From Neostapfia colusana (Eukaryota > Streptophyta > Magnoliopsida > Poales > Poaceae), in assembly GCA_030760725.1 (NCBI GenBank), contig JASWHV010000009.1, positions 110,061,854 through 110,125,853 of the forward strand: DNA of 64,000 bases. Reading direction: 5' to 3'. The position numbers and the translations under genes were made by a program. Of this stretch, positions 9,620-21,800 are shown piece after piece (within the stretch, counting starts at the first letter, position 1; every line of letters starts with the position of its first letter). The notes beneath the pieces are model-generated. The model did no database searches. It was not told the origin of the DNA and worked only from the letters and a program-made list of their open reading frames with translations.

Positions 9620-10110
9620 CCCCTGGGACACGCGTCATCACCGGAGCTGTCTTGCGGAGTAGCGAGGGGTCTGGAGTCATTGGACACGTGGCAGCACCGG
9701 AGCCCTCTCATGCTAGAGGTCGGGCCCGGAGCCGTAGGACACGTGGCACCTCCGGAGCTCTCCTTGGCGGGAAGGGACGCCTGGAGTTGTTGCCCACGTG
9801 GCAGCACCGGAGCTCTCCCATGCTGGAGGTAGGGCCCGGAGCCGTAGGATGCGCGGCACCTCCGGAGCTATACTTGGCGGGAGACGTGGCTCGGAGGTTC
9901 CGGACACGTGGCAGCACCGGAACCCTCTCTGGCGGGAGGTTGGGCACGACACGATTGGACACGTGGCGGCTCCGGAGCCATCCTCGGCCAGTAGTGAGGC
10001 TCAGAGCCTGCAGACACGTGGCATCCTCAGAGCCCTCCTTAGCAGGTGGTCGGAGCCGAGGCCTAGGGCACGCGCCTTCTCATGAGTGCTCCCTAGCTGG
10101 CGGTTGGGCC
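9620..10110. repeat. Minisatellite, unit about 55 bp, about nine copies, each with a CACGTGGC-like core
   Basis: Units of the form GACACGTGGCAGCACCGGAG recur near 9627, 9684, 9738, 9793, 9848, 9903, 9959, 10014 and 10066. Spacing is 52-57 bp, with degenerate tails rich in GGCGGGAGG. Several units keep the G-box/ABRE-type CACGTGGC; others have CACGCG. Long ORFs across this region (for example 9538-10290) result from the repeat lacking stops. Confidence 0.85.
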
Positions 10111-10559
10111 CAACCTGCAGGCTGGGTCCCTGTCTTCTGCATATGTGCTGGCGTATGTCTTCTTTTGCTCTTACACGCGGGGGTACCCGGTCTTGAGGGT
10201 ACCGATAGTGGCCCTCGGGCCCATCTGGACAGAGATGAAGGCTCTTGCGGATGGGGTCTCCGTAAAAAATCATGCGTGGTGGTCTTCTGATCTTGCTTTG
10301 GGGAGACACCAGCTCCGGACCCTTTGGGAGACGCAAGCCTTGGGGGTCCGAGAGTGGTCCCCTAGGAAAGCTAGTGTTCCAGAACCAACCCCACAGAGCG
10401 GATCCCTATGGCCTGCACAAACGCTAGAAGAAAGGGGTAACCTTGTCGTGTAGTTGTATTTTCTATGCCTGCTGGCTACATTATGGCTTACGGTCCTTGA
10501 CTAAGCTACGGGACCTGGACAATTCGGTGTAGAAGTGTCTGGACCATGGTTACTAGGCT

Positions 10560-11760
10560 GCCTAGGATGGTGTGTCGTCCGGGCCTCCAGCCCCTTGGTC
10601 GCTACGCTGAAGAGGCATAGTGTGCACACTTAGGGTACAGGACCAGGCTAAGCAGGCTGCACACCCTGAACCTCCCACTGGCATGGCACTCCGAAGGGAG
10701 GGGGTCCTTCTGGTGTCACGGGACCCGTGCAGGAAGGTAACCAAGGGAGCCCGGAGACAACATAGGTGCCTCAGGCGTTTCTGCCTTGTAACAGGACGAC
10801 ATAATTTTGTCCAAGAGCGAGATAGAGAAACACAACTGTATACACGTCGAGATGCATGCAAAAATATACACAAGCTTGAAAGGAAAGCTGCAAAAATATA
10901 GACGTGCATAAGATAGGGCAAGAGAGCGCAAAGGTCTGGAACGACTTAGTTGATGTGGGTAGCTCTTTGCCAATGTCCCGAGCTTGTTCCTACGGGTCCT
11001 TAGCAGTGTCGTAGCTGGTCCTCCAAGTCTTCTGCTCGCTACTACAGTGGTCCGACGTCCACTGGATGAGACAAGATGTCAGCATTGGGCCCCATGGGAG
11101 GTCCGAGACGCCAAGGACTGTATGTACGTGCAGATATGGCAGAAAGAGGGAGTAGTCGTGCTCTCTGGTCACTCTTCCCTGTTTGGTAGCTTTACTGTGG
11201 CTTACGGTCCTCAGCTGAGCTAGGGGCTTGGGTAATTCGATGTGGATCGCCTTGCTCAGGGGTATGAGTCATCCGGTTCCCTGGTACCGAGCTGTAGCGC
11301 TGGAGAGGCAGGGTGTGCACGCTAAGGGTACGGAACCAGGCATAGCAGGCTACACACCCTGGACCTCCCGCTGGTGTAAGCCTTTTAGGGGAGGGCCATT
11401 TGGCGCCATAAGGCCCCCGAGCAATGAGACAACCATAGGACCCCGTTTACGCCACAGGTACCTCAAGCAGATCCGCTTATAGAAGGATAGCACAACTCTT
11501 GCTATGGTTGAACACAGGAAAAAGTGACTGGCCACACGGCCGGAGCGGTATGGAAAGAAAGTACAAAAAGAGTATTGGGGCAATTTCCGGGGTCCGGATA
11601 CTTTTCTTGTCCGTAGGCGTGTTCTTTCTAGCTCCCGAGTACTCAGTTGTAGCGCAGGGGAGGCAGGATGTGCACGCTAGGGGTACGAAACCATGCATAG
11701 CAGGCTACACACCCTGGACCTCCCGCAGACATTAACCTTTCAGCGAGGAGACCTTCCAGC
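10560..11760. repeat. Three dispersed copies of a roughly 200-bp repeat
   Basis: A block containing GTGTGCACAC(T)TAGGGTAC...CAGGC...CAGGCT(G/A)CACACCCTG...CCTCCC occurs at about 10570-10770, 11270-11460 and 11640-11760, with diverged flanks. Spacings are about 690 and 360 bp. TTACGGTCCT-like blocks near 10490 and 11200 lead into two of the copies. Confidence 0.7.
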
Positions 11761-11933
11761 ACCACGGGACATAGGACAAGTATGTAAGATAGGCTTCGGA
11801 CATGCCATTTACAGTTGATATGCATGAGTAAGCACAATCTGTAACGAAGGTACACAGGGTAGGATAGATTTTCCTTATTTCTGGCTTCCTTCTGGTGATA
11901 GAAGGAAACAGGCCCTGCAAGAAGGCAGCGACC

Positions 11934-14900
11934 TGTAAAATCCCCAAAAGTGGTAGCAAGAAATTCAGCACATTTACACTTAGGAAAAATGAGGGGAATT
12001 AAAACATTGAATTATAATGGTGTGAGTTCAAAGTGATGACTCAAACTTCCCAAAAACTTCCAAACCTGGAGATCTAAATCTATAACTTGAGTCTCCATAA
12101 TCTGAATATTAGGCCTCTCAAATTTCAGCTCATTTGGAGGGGTTTTACTATTTGTTTGGAAATAAAAGTGAAAGCCCTCAAGTCTGAATTTCAAATTTCA
12201 GTTTCAAATTTCAATTTTCCCAAACAGTGAATTTGGTTCCACAAATGTGTTCCCCAAATTTGAATTAGCATCCATACAAAAATCCAGATTATTTGAGTTT
12301 GGTTTGCTATGCTTTTGGAACAATGTAAAAGGGAAGATTCAAATTCCAATTCCAATTCAAATAACTAAACTCAGTTCAAATTCCACACTAGAATTCAAAT
12401 GAATTCAGTTGAATTCAACATTTCAAACCATGTCTTTGGGAGGAAGCAAAGGATTTAATTTGGAGGAAAACATCAGATCTATTAGGTGGGGTAGGACCCA
12501 CATGGCAGTGAGACATGAACAACAGTGGCAAATTTGCTTTTGTGCGAGTTGCACACCGGGGCAGCCACCGAGCTGTGCCCCTGCCTTCCACCGAGCTGCT
12601 TGAGCGATTTTTCCTGACGTCGGCAACTTCATGCGTGGGTGCTCGAGCGATGAAGCAGCTGCACAACTCAATTTCTCCTCTCTGCCTACACAGTCAACCG
12701 AAGATTTTGCTTTTGCTCGAGCAAGCGATCGGGAAAAACAGAGCACGGGCAGATCCTCTCGGCTCTCCTCGCCTATCGACCTCCGGTCATCCTAGCGCCC
12801 AGTTGATCCATCTATGATCTGCACCGATGAGTTCTCGACGTATATCACGCATCAACAGCTCGCTCCCGGCGTCCTAGGGTTGGTGCACGAAGCTTTTTTT
12901 TCTCCTTGGTTCCGCACGAAGCCGCCATTCCCTCATCTTCCGGCTTGTCCAGCGCCTCTCCAGCACCATCAACACCACCCTAAGGTGCTCCATGAGGTCT
13001 ATATCATCCTCCTGAACCCTCCTTGCTCGTCCCCACTGCAGGTGCGCCGGAATTTGAGTTTTGGCGCCGGTGGGTGTAAGAAACCGGCGCTGTCCAATTC
13101 GCTAAATTCGATCAAACCATGTGATCATCGTTCATGCAATTCAAACCATAGCTACTAGATACTATAGCGCCCTTCCACACAGAAGCCCGAAGAAAACCAG
13201 CCAACACACGCCCCGGGCGATGAGAAATTGCCACCGCCGGTGAAAACATGTCGGTCCACCGTCGAGCTTATGTTTGCCGCCGTTTGCTGCAAGAGTTGAG
13301 CTCCGTTCCACGTTCCCTGACCACTAGGGATGCTTTAGGGCAACTTAGCTCGCCAAGAGAAGCTTGGGACACGCTGGAACGCGTCGATGCCGCGCCGCCG
13401 AGCGCCGCCATCGGTGCCGACCTGTTTGCGGCCGTTTTCATGTGGTGAGACCTTGCCCGGCAGCTGGGCCATGTTCCAACGGTCGTGTAGGGCGAAACCG
13501 GAGCAAAAACAGTGGAGAAATGAGGGAGAACGGGGCGCGCCATCCCTCTGTTCAGGCTGGCGCGCGAACTCTGTCCCGAGGTAGAAGAAGGGTCTGATCT
13601 GTGACCTCACTCTCAGCCAGTATTAGGTTCCAGAAAATGTTGAAACTTTGAAAATCCATAACTTTGTGTAAAAAACTCCAAAAAGGGTGAGACAAATTTT
13701 GTTGGAATCCTCATAAAAAGTATTTCACAGAGAAGCAAAGTGATTGCTATGAAAATGCCCAGTATTTTCTTTGGAGTTCATTTTCTTAAATCCTTTAGGG
13801 ATTAATTCCAGGAAGGATTCTCTATGAAAAATTCCCAAATTTGGGCAGCAAATCATTTTCCACGTTCCTGAGCTCCAGTAAAAATCTTAGGATCTTTGGA
13901 GCTGATTAAGAGGGCTTAATCAGTAGGTTATCTCAGGGTTAAATAAATTAGCTAAAAATCATAGAATTAATTTCTAGAAAAATGGCTCCAATTTCAAATG
14001 ACCATAACTTTTAGTATAAATGTACAAAATTTGTGAAACAAATTCTGTTGGATTCCTCTTAGTCATTACTTTGCAGAAATGCAAAGAATTTGATCTGAAG
14101 ATCTCTGGAATTCTATCCAAAATTCATCAAATTTAAATCTTCGGGAATTAATTCCAGAAGATCCCTGTTATGGAATTTCCTCAAGTTTGGCCAGAAGATT
14201 CTTCATGACATGAGAAATCTTCTGTAAAAATTTGAACTTAATTGGAGTATATTTGCTAGGCTAAACTCTGATCCAAAGTTCAGCCTTCATTTGGAATTTT
14301 CCAATTCTAAACCGAAACTTTTCAGCATTTCATATCAACTTCAAATATTCATATCTCCTGTAGGTAGCTCTAAAAATGGTAAAATAAATTTTGCTAGAAC
14401 CAGCAAGACCTGCTCTAATTAAATCTTCCACGGTTAGACATGTCAAAACTTCTGATTTGGGCTCAAAATTCAGTGAAGGCTTGTACTTGTAGGAATTTTG
14501 GAGACCACAAGGTTCAATGAAATTTCTCCAAATTTTGCTCAGATCATCCTTATAGAGTGTAGTATCCACTGGAAAAATCCTAAAGCCAATTAAGGAACCT
14601 AAATAACAGTAGCTATAAATAGAACTTTACTTCTTTTAAATCACGTGATAAAATCTTACCTCGCGAGTAGATTCCAACTACTCGACTTCTACCGAGATCC
14701 TAATAAGATTAGCATGGCATTCTCTACTCGTCGAGTTGTAAACTACCCAACCCTCCATGGGATTTAAAGGTCATGCAAGTGGGGTTTCAATCACCTTAAC
14801 TCTAATGCAAGCATTTCAACCTAGACATAAGTGATACAAATGAATTTTTTTGAAAAAAGGTAATTAAATACAAACCGGGGCTTGCCTGGTTGCGAGTCAA

Positions 14901-16188
14901 AAGGAAAGTTAGCTTCTGGTGGGAGGACGTCCAATGGCTCTGGCATGTCCTCAACTTTGGTCACTATATGCAATGTAGCAAAATATATGTATAAGTGCGG
15001 GATGGAAAAGAGTAGAGAATTGCTTAAGAATGTGAAACTAAGACCCAACAGGGGGATAGGATGCAGTGAGCGGAGGTCTCACGTGCGTAGCCCTGTTGGT
15101 GTCGATTGAGGACCGTGTTGTGTGCGGACCTGCTGGACAAGTTTTGAACAATACTGGATGGCATACTGACATAAGCAGGAAACCGATGTAATTAGTTAGC
15201 TTGGGTGCTGAGGCTTACCCAACCGTTTTATAGGAGTGGGTTGAGGGTAGCAAGGTGTAAATCTGCCGGTGGGCATAGACACACTCCACGCGGGGACCTT
15301 CTGCCCGTTATGGATGGATCGGTTCGACATTTGGGTTTCCTTTGAAAGGTCATTGCATACAACAGAGTAGAAAGGTGTGAAGCATTACACTCCTAAAAGT
15401 GGGTGTATGTGACGTGTTATCCGAGTGTCTCCTGATAGCAATCACCATCCCTCGCGGTTACTTGAGTACCGCTTGTTCACTGTGCTGTGATGTAGTAAGA
15501 AGTGAATGAAGCCAGATGAATTTTATGCTGTATTGAACTGTTAATGTATTGAGACCATGTCTGCTGTAGATGTAGAGCTAATTAAGTTTATCTTTCACTT
15601 TGGGCATAACCACATCGGAGGAAAGCGTCTCTTGTTTGATTGTGGACTTTCGATGTGAGGGCTGCCTAAGACACATTAAACTGTTGCTATAAAACTGAAA
15701 GTAGGGATTAACATGTAGGTGTGTCTTTATTGCAATGTCTTTTTTCTATATTACACATCCCTGCATGTAGAGTTTCATGATTAGGGTTGTCGGTTAAGCC
15801 TTCCTGAGCCATCGTGCTCACGGTTGCAATATTTGAGCTGCGTGCAGGTGAGAATTATGAGGAAGGGTCCAAGGACGAGGCGATGCCCCGTCGGGGTACA
15901 CGGCCGAGCTGTAGCACTGCACGCCGCCGTGACCTTCGGTTGAGTGCTGCTAGTGTGTAGGGTCCCCGGGATGGACGGCTACACTTTTTGCTTAGTTAGT
16001 AGGAGAGTGTAGTATTGTATAATACTTCCACCGTATAATTAAGTTTTGTAAAAGACTTCCGCTGTTTCTATGTAAAATAAAAATGTGTATGTTCTTCTTA
16101 ATCTTTTCTTGTGTGCTGTTGGGTGCCGCATTGCACGGCACCACCCTCTGCGATTCCGGAGTGGGTGAACCATGGGGTGGTCCCCACA
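11934..16188 (+). repeat. 5' LTR of gypsy A (4255 bp)
   Basis: It starts TGTAAAATCCCCAAAAGTGG, identical to the 3' LTR start at 55125, and ends GGTCCCCACA at 16188. The inner part is a GC-rich block (about 12520-13600) followed by AT-rich sequence. The last kilobase is related to the ends of the gypsy B LTRs. ORFs such as 12814-13158 and 13248-13448 recur in the 3' LTR with indels and show no protein signal. Confidence 0.9.
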
Positions 16189-16192
16189 GTCA

Positions 16193-16204
16193 TGGTATCA
16201 GAGC
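16193..16204 (+). other. Primer-binding site of gypsy A
   Basis: TGGTATCAGAGC lies four bases after the LTR end; initiator Met tRNA type. Confidence 0.92.
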
Positions 16205-18169
16205 TGCATTGGGATAGCACGCTCGAAAAGAGTCTATTTTGAAAACTTAGAAGTAGTCGAGTGAGGATTAGTCACTATGCCCACATAAGGTCTATGATAG
16301 TAGTAGATATTAAGGTGGAAAAGCTAACTTATGTGTTATATATTCTGTAACGACACTCCGACGTCAGGTAAGAGGTAAGGTATGCCACCGCAGGTGGATC
16401 AATTGCGGTTTGCTCGCCATACGAGCAATAGTATGGAATGATTTACCGTGGCTTGGCACAGTAGTTAATATGAGTCTCTGAACCTTCTCATGGTTCTGAG
16501 AGCATATGAAAACGCTGATCTCTAGCGTGCTTTAGGCAAAAGTGACAATACCCCGTCGTGTGCTAAGCAACACGATAGTATGCAACTCTTGAACGTTCAA
16601 TGTTCAAAGGGCCATACGCAGTGCACGCCATCGGCGTGCCTCAACGGTCATGAGGCATTAGGTGGTATCCGTTGGGTTGATAAAATTTCCAACCGTGACG
16701 ACCCGTTCGCGCTCTACTCGGATTCCCCGTCATGTGGTGTGAAAACACGACCATGTAACTTGAGACGTGGCTTGACTCAAGGACGATCCGTATGGTAATG
16801 ATACGGACCGTATGTTTTTACTATGATATGGACCTGCCTGAAATGTCAAAACCCTTGTGTGCACCATTATTGTGTGGTCTTCTGCAGGCACATTAACCAC
16901 GTTAGCGCATGACGTTTAAAAATCGTTTGTGAGTGACGCCTTTAGTTCCACCGTTTGACAAGTATATGCCGGAATACCGGCTTAGGATTTTTCTTTGGTG
17001 AGGAAACGTAGTACCCGAGATGAGTTATTAGTTACATAAAAAAGATATTTTCAAAGAAAAGAGTCAAACTGGAGTTTAGGATTCCATTTAGGGGTTAGTG
17101 AACTCCCATATTGAACTAAGAGTCAATAGGGAGTGTAGATTCATTTCCAATGACTTAGGAGCAACCTCCCCTGTTTTCGGCAGATTTTTTTCTGAAGTTA
17201 AACAGGGTATTACTTATGAATGGTTGAACCAATGGAGGTGTGTGATACTATTCTGGAAAGTCTTTGATGTCTTCTGCAACTTTTCTGTAGAACTCCATAA
17301 CAAAATCTCCCTCCAAATGGATGAAAATCTCAGATGAGTATGCACTGTCCAGAAACAGGGCAGACCAAAAATGCTCTCTGGAATTTTCGGTGTTTCGACC
17401 ATAAATTCTGGTAGAAAAAATTTCTAATGGTCAAGTAAGACAATATTGGAAAGGGTAGGAAATGTGCTACAACTTTTTAGTTCAGTGTTTTCCTAGATTG
17501 GGGGCAGAAATAGTTGGAATTTTATGAACAAAACAGTCACTTGCAAAGGAGGTGCTGTCAAAATTCCTGAAAAAATTCTGTCAACTGGTAAATATCATAA
17601 ATCCTAAACTAGAAAGGATATGGAGGCAAATAAATACAATCTGGATTCCTTTTTGAGTCTACTACAACTTTGTGGTGGAACTCCAGTCCAGTTTTTGCCT
17701 CCAAAGCGGCCAAAACAGTTAAATTCTTCAAACTGGTATGCTGGACCAGAAGCTGGACAGAGAAAACCATGTTTGAAGTGCTCAATCAAAACACTTGGTT
17801 TTACATTTTGATATCCAGCAGCTGTTGTAAAACAGCGAGTTGGAGTTTAAAATATTATGCATTCAACCTATCACATCGAGCGGGGACATGTTTGGGTCCA
17901 GTACAATAGCGAGGAATTACGCATGCTAACGCACTTAACATCCCGTGGCGACCCCTGATGGTCAAAATGAACTTTTAATCCATAAAATTCATTACCTTGG
18001 AACTCGATTGTGGTGACATGGTGCAGGGATGTATATGTTATATAAAGTTTATACTTTATCCATATGTGTGAATGTTATGTGTATAAATTGTTTATTCTCA
18101 CACTACTGTTGTATAGACTGGATGAAATAAACAAACATGTGCTGATCGTTTAAATGGTATGAATGCAGA
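16205..18169 (+). other. Leader of gypsy A, with a leader ORF also present in gypsy B
   Basis: The region is non-coding overall. A 72-codon ORF at 16580-16798 has a clear counterpart at 38173-38394 (minus) in gypsy B's leader, starting MQLLNVQCSKGHTQ in both. Nearly all base differences between the two change the amino acid, so the similarity reflects shared ancestry of the leader rather than protein selection. The rest, including 17040-17870, also aligns with the gypsy B leader and has no credible gene. Confidence 0.6.
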
Positions 18170-19142
18170 ATGGTGCGTACACGGTCTAGCAAGAAGAGGG
18201 AGGTCCAAGTCAGGTCCGTGGTGATGAGTCTCCAACCCCGGAGCAAACCACGATGCAGCAGCAACCACCTCCTCCACCACCAGAACTTCCAAGAAATCTT
18301 GTGGAGGTTCTCGCCGCAGTACTCGGCTCGCGCGACGAGCAAACCGAGTTGTTGCGGATGTTGGTGCAACAAAGAGTGTCCCGTCAGGGAGGACACCAAG
18401 ACAATGGGCAACGCCAGCCCCAATAGAGTTCATATTCGAACTTCCTGGTGACCCATCCACCGGTCTTTCCGGAGGCCAAAGAGCCTCTGAAGCGGAAAGC
18501 TTCATCCGCACTCTCGAGGCAAAGTTCAGGTTACTACGATGCACCGAACACCAGAAGGTGCTGTACGCAATGCAACATCTTCAAGGGGAAGCCGGTACAT
18601 GGTGGGTGAACTACATCGCCTCGTTACCGGCTGGCCATGCCATCACTTGGATGGAGTTCCGGGAGGCGTTCCGAGCCTATCATATACCTCCCGGGGTTAT
18701 GGAGAGGAAGCTCCAGGAGTTTCTGGAGCTGAAACAAGGCGAGAGGAGTGCTCATGAGTACTCCAGAGCATTCAACCGGCTGGCGCAGTATGCGCCAGGA
18801 TTTGTGGGAACGGAGGAACAGAAGCGAAACACGTTCTTCCGGGGCCTGAATTCCAAAATGAAGGTCCATCTCGCCCAAAGCAACCGGGGCATATTCAACA
18901 ACCTTGTTAATGCTGCAATTTTACAAGAAAATGCTCAGCGTGAGCATAGTTCTGATAAGAGGAAATGCAGCGCGCTGGCAGGCAGCAGTGGTGGGGCGCC
19001 ACAAAAATACCGTGTGGTGTATCGCTCACCATCTGGTCAGAGATGGCAGCCACCGGCGCGACCGCCTCAGTTTCACGATCGACAATTTTATGCGCCAAGC
19101 TTCTGACCGTCGTATCCACTACAGCAACAGCAGCAGCAAAGG
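18170..19142 (+). pseudogene. Gypsy A gag (capsid domain), frameshifted
   Basis: Gag opens near 18170. Within the first 130 codons the coding signal moves between frames: a glutamine/proline-rich start, then an EVLAAVLGSRDEQTELL block in another frame. From about 18490 the frame used by the rest of Gag-Pol carries the Retrotrans_gag domain (ESFIRTLEAKFRLL, AGTWW, TWMEFREAFRAYHIP, FLELKQGERS, EYSRAFNRLAQYAP, FFRGLNSKMKVHL). A TGA at 19104-19106 interrupts a Q-rich linker; the same frame continues into the zinc knuckle at about 19220. Gag forms the particle shell around the RNA. The damage makes this copy unable to supply Gag. Confidence 0.85.
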
Positions 19143-21563
19143 ATGGTCTTGCATGCGCCTCCATTTCAACCGCGTGCACCGGGATTCCTTCCTCAATTCA
19201 GAGGGACCCCGACACCTTACACGTGCTTCACGTGTGGCCGTGTCGGGCATATTGCCAAGGACTGTTCCGAGAAGCGACAGGGCAGGGGTGCAGCACCATA
19301 TCAGGGTGCAAATCAGCCCCGCAATCAGCCCAAGAAACCAGCACAAAAATCTGGCAACGTCCATCACTTAGCCATCATAGACGTGCCGGAAGGCGAACCC
19401 GTCCTCATGGGTACATTTTCTTATTTAGATCACCCCGTAGTCATACTTTTTGACTCCGGTGCTACCCATAGTTTCATAAGTCAATCTTATGTTATTAAAT
19501 ATCAATTGCCTATCATTCCCACAAATAGTTCATACTTGATTTGCTCTCCTGGTGGGAAAATAACACCTGATAGGATGGTCTATAGAGCACCATTACAATT
19601 GGGTGGGAATCTATACCCGACTTCTCCAATTATGTTAGAGAGTCAAAAGCTTGATGTCATTTTAGGAATGTCATGGCTACATCGCCATGGTGCTGTTCTT
19701 GACATCATTCCATGTGTGGTTCGTCTAAACTCTCCACTTCATGAACCATATTTTCTTATTCTTGACCATTCGGTTCAAGAAGTTCCAGCCAAATATAACA
19801 TGGAAGCCACAAAACTTGAGGATATTCGTGTGGTCCGTGAATATTCGGATGTATTCCCGGATGATCTCCCGGGCATGCCACCCGAAAGGGATGTCGAGTT
19901 CAAGATCAAACTTGTACCCTGGACGACACCGATATCACGGAGGCCGTGCAAGATGGCTCGGAATGAGCTAGCTGAACTGAAGGAGCATCTCAATGATCTG
20001 ATGAATAAGAGTTTCATTCGACCAACTTCCTCGCCCTGGGGATGCTCGGCGCTGTTTGTGAAAAAGAAGGATGAAACCTTGAGGTTGTGTGTCGATTACC
20101 GACCTCTCAACGGCGTCACCATCAAGAATAAATATCCACTGCCCCGCGTCGATATTCTCTTCGATCAATTTGTGGGTGCAAGTGTATTTTCGTAGATGGA
20201 TCTTCGCTCCGGATATCATCAAATAAAGATCCGAGTGGAGGATATTCCAAAGACAGCCTTCTCGATGAGATATGGGTTGTATGAATATCTCGTCATATCT
20301 TTTGGTCTCACCAACGCCCCGGCACATTTCATGTACCTCATGAACTCTGTGTTCATGCCAGTGTTGGACAAGTTTGTGGTGGTGTTCATAGACAAAATCT
20401 TGGTTTATTCCAAGTCTGAAGAAGAACACGCTGAACACTTGCATATCGTGCTTCAACGATTGCGAGACCATAAGCTTTATGCCAAGTTCAGCAAGTGCCA
20501 GTTTTGGATCAGCCAAGTGCCATTTCTTGGTCGTATTATTTCTGCGGAAGGCACTGCAGTTGATCCAAGCAAGATTGGGCAAGTGCTGAAATGGGAGTCC
20601 CCCACATCCGTCCATGAAGTCAGAAGTTTCCTCGGTTTAGCGGCATATTATTGGAGATTCATCCCAAGCTTCTCCAAGCTTTCTAAACCGATGACTGAAT
20701 TGTTGAAGAAGGGGATCAAATATGTTTGGAGCTCAGCATGTGAAGGAGCTTTCCAAGCATTGGTGAAGTATCTTACAACAACCCCGGTGTTAGCTCAACC
20801 GAATACGATCAAGCCCTTCGACGTATATTGTGATGCGTCCGGTATCGGGCTTGGCTGTGTATTGATGCAAGGAGGAGGAGCCAAGTTTATACTTGGTTCC
20901 ATATGGGACATTATATAATCTTGCTCTCGTACCTACCATATGAGAGGAAATTATGGAAGCTCAGATGGAAGACATGGGAATGTCGCACATTCAGAGAAGA
21001 TTGAAGAATGACGAAATGAAATGCTTCCGATGGGATGAACATGGTACTCTATGGTTTAAAGACCGTATAGTGGTACTCCTGACATGAAGCTTCAGAAGAA
21101 AATCTTGGACGAAGCTCATTTGTCCAAGTATTTTATTCATCCGGGTAGCAACAAGATGTACCATGATCTGAAAACCAGTTTTTGGTGGACGCGGATGAAA
21201 AGAGAAATCGCAAAGTACGTATCCGAATGCGATACGTGTCGACATGTGAAAGCCGACCATATGTGTAAAGCCAGACAGCTGCAACCATTGAACATTCCGG
21301 CGTGGAAGTGGGAGGATATTAGCATGGACTTCATAGTCGGGTTACCCCTCACTTCCCACAAACATGACTCAATTTGGGTGATAGTCGACCGACTAACCAA
21401 GTCGGCTCATTTTATTCCCGTACATACCAGTTATGTGGCCAAGCAATATGCGGGGCTATATATTGCAAGGATCTTGTGCTTGCACGTTGTTCCCCGCTCC
21501 ATTATTTCAGATCACAGTGCGCTGTTCGTCGCTCGGTTTTGGGAACAGCTGCACGTGTCATTG
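19143..21563 (+). pseudogene. Gypsy A pol, first part (protease, RT, RNase H remnant, integrase core)
   Basis: Domains in order: CCHC zinc knuckle CFTCGRVGHIAKDC; aspartic protease with LFDSGATHSF (about 19446); reverse transcriptase with CVDYRPLN and LRSGYHQI, interrupted by TAG at 20193-20195. The active-site box reads FVVVFIDKILVYS, where gypsy B has FIDD, so a catalytic aspartate is lost. RNase H begins (DVYCDASGIGLG), but at about 20870 the sequence jumps about 370 bp relative to gypsy B, removing the domain's body. Integrase resumes in ORF 21084-21563 with its zinc-binding H-H-C-C region (SECDTC), the first catalytic Asp (SMDFIVG) and an SDHSALF version of the second. The frame is cut at 21564 by the CACTA element and continues at 43115. 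Confidence 0.88.
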
Positions 21564-21800
21564 CACTACAAGAAACCTAACACGTTACGATGACCAAGTT
21601 ATTTACGACGGCTAGCCGTCGTAAGTAACCTAACTTAAACTAACTTACGACGGCCTTAGGCCCATGGCCGTCGTAAGTTACGGGACCGTCGTAAGTTACG
21701 TGTAAATTACGACGGTCGTATCCCTAAGCCGTCGTAAGTTAAAGCGCGGTCGTAAACTAAGAGTAACTTACGACATTTTAGGTTACAGCCGTCGTAAGTT
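21564..21800. repeat. Left subterminal repeats of the CACTA element
   Basis: The motif (A/T)ACTTACGACGGC occurs repeatedly, mostly as inverted pairs such as ACGACGGCTAGCCGTCGT. The same motif marks the right end at 42775-43090. It is the presumed binding site for the element's accessory protein. Confidence 0.85.

Larger units (their letters stand above)
8938..11933 (-). repeat. Minus-strand LTR or LTR remnant, probably Tat/Retand-type gypsy
   Basis: Read on the minus strand, a TATA box (9226-9235) is followed by a leader ending in GGACGTAGGGCATTATGC and a CGGTCCAAACCACGTAAA block, wording typical of R/U5 regions of Tat-clade gypsy LTRs in grasses. Higher coordinates would then be U3, containing the 55-bp minisatellite and longer repeats. 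No primer-binding site or coding part was found, so it may be a solo or truncated LTR. The start near 8938 (TGTTTCCTGCGACAC) is a guess. The right edge is where gypsy A inserted at 11934. Confidence 0.45.

Noticed and set aside
9257..10290. Overlapping ORFs of 191 and 250 residues
   Set aside because: They run across the 55-bp minisatellite; openness in several frames follows from the repeat.
12409..13610. Cluster of ORFs in the gypsy A 5' LTR
   Set aside because: Present in the 3' LTR (55600-56816) with indels that break the frames; overlapping on both strands; part of the LTR.
18170..18451. 93-residue Ser/Arg/Cys-rich ORF
   Set aside because: Wrong frame of the frameshifted gypsy A gag start; the Gag-like signal is in the other frames.
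19968..20615. 215-residue minus-strand ORF
   Set aside because: Antisense shadow of the reverse transcriptase of gypsy A.
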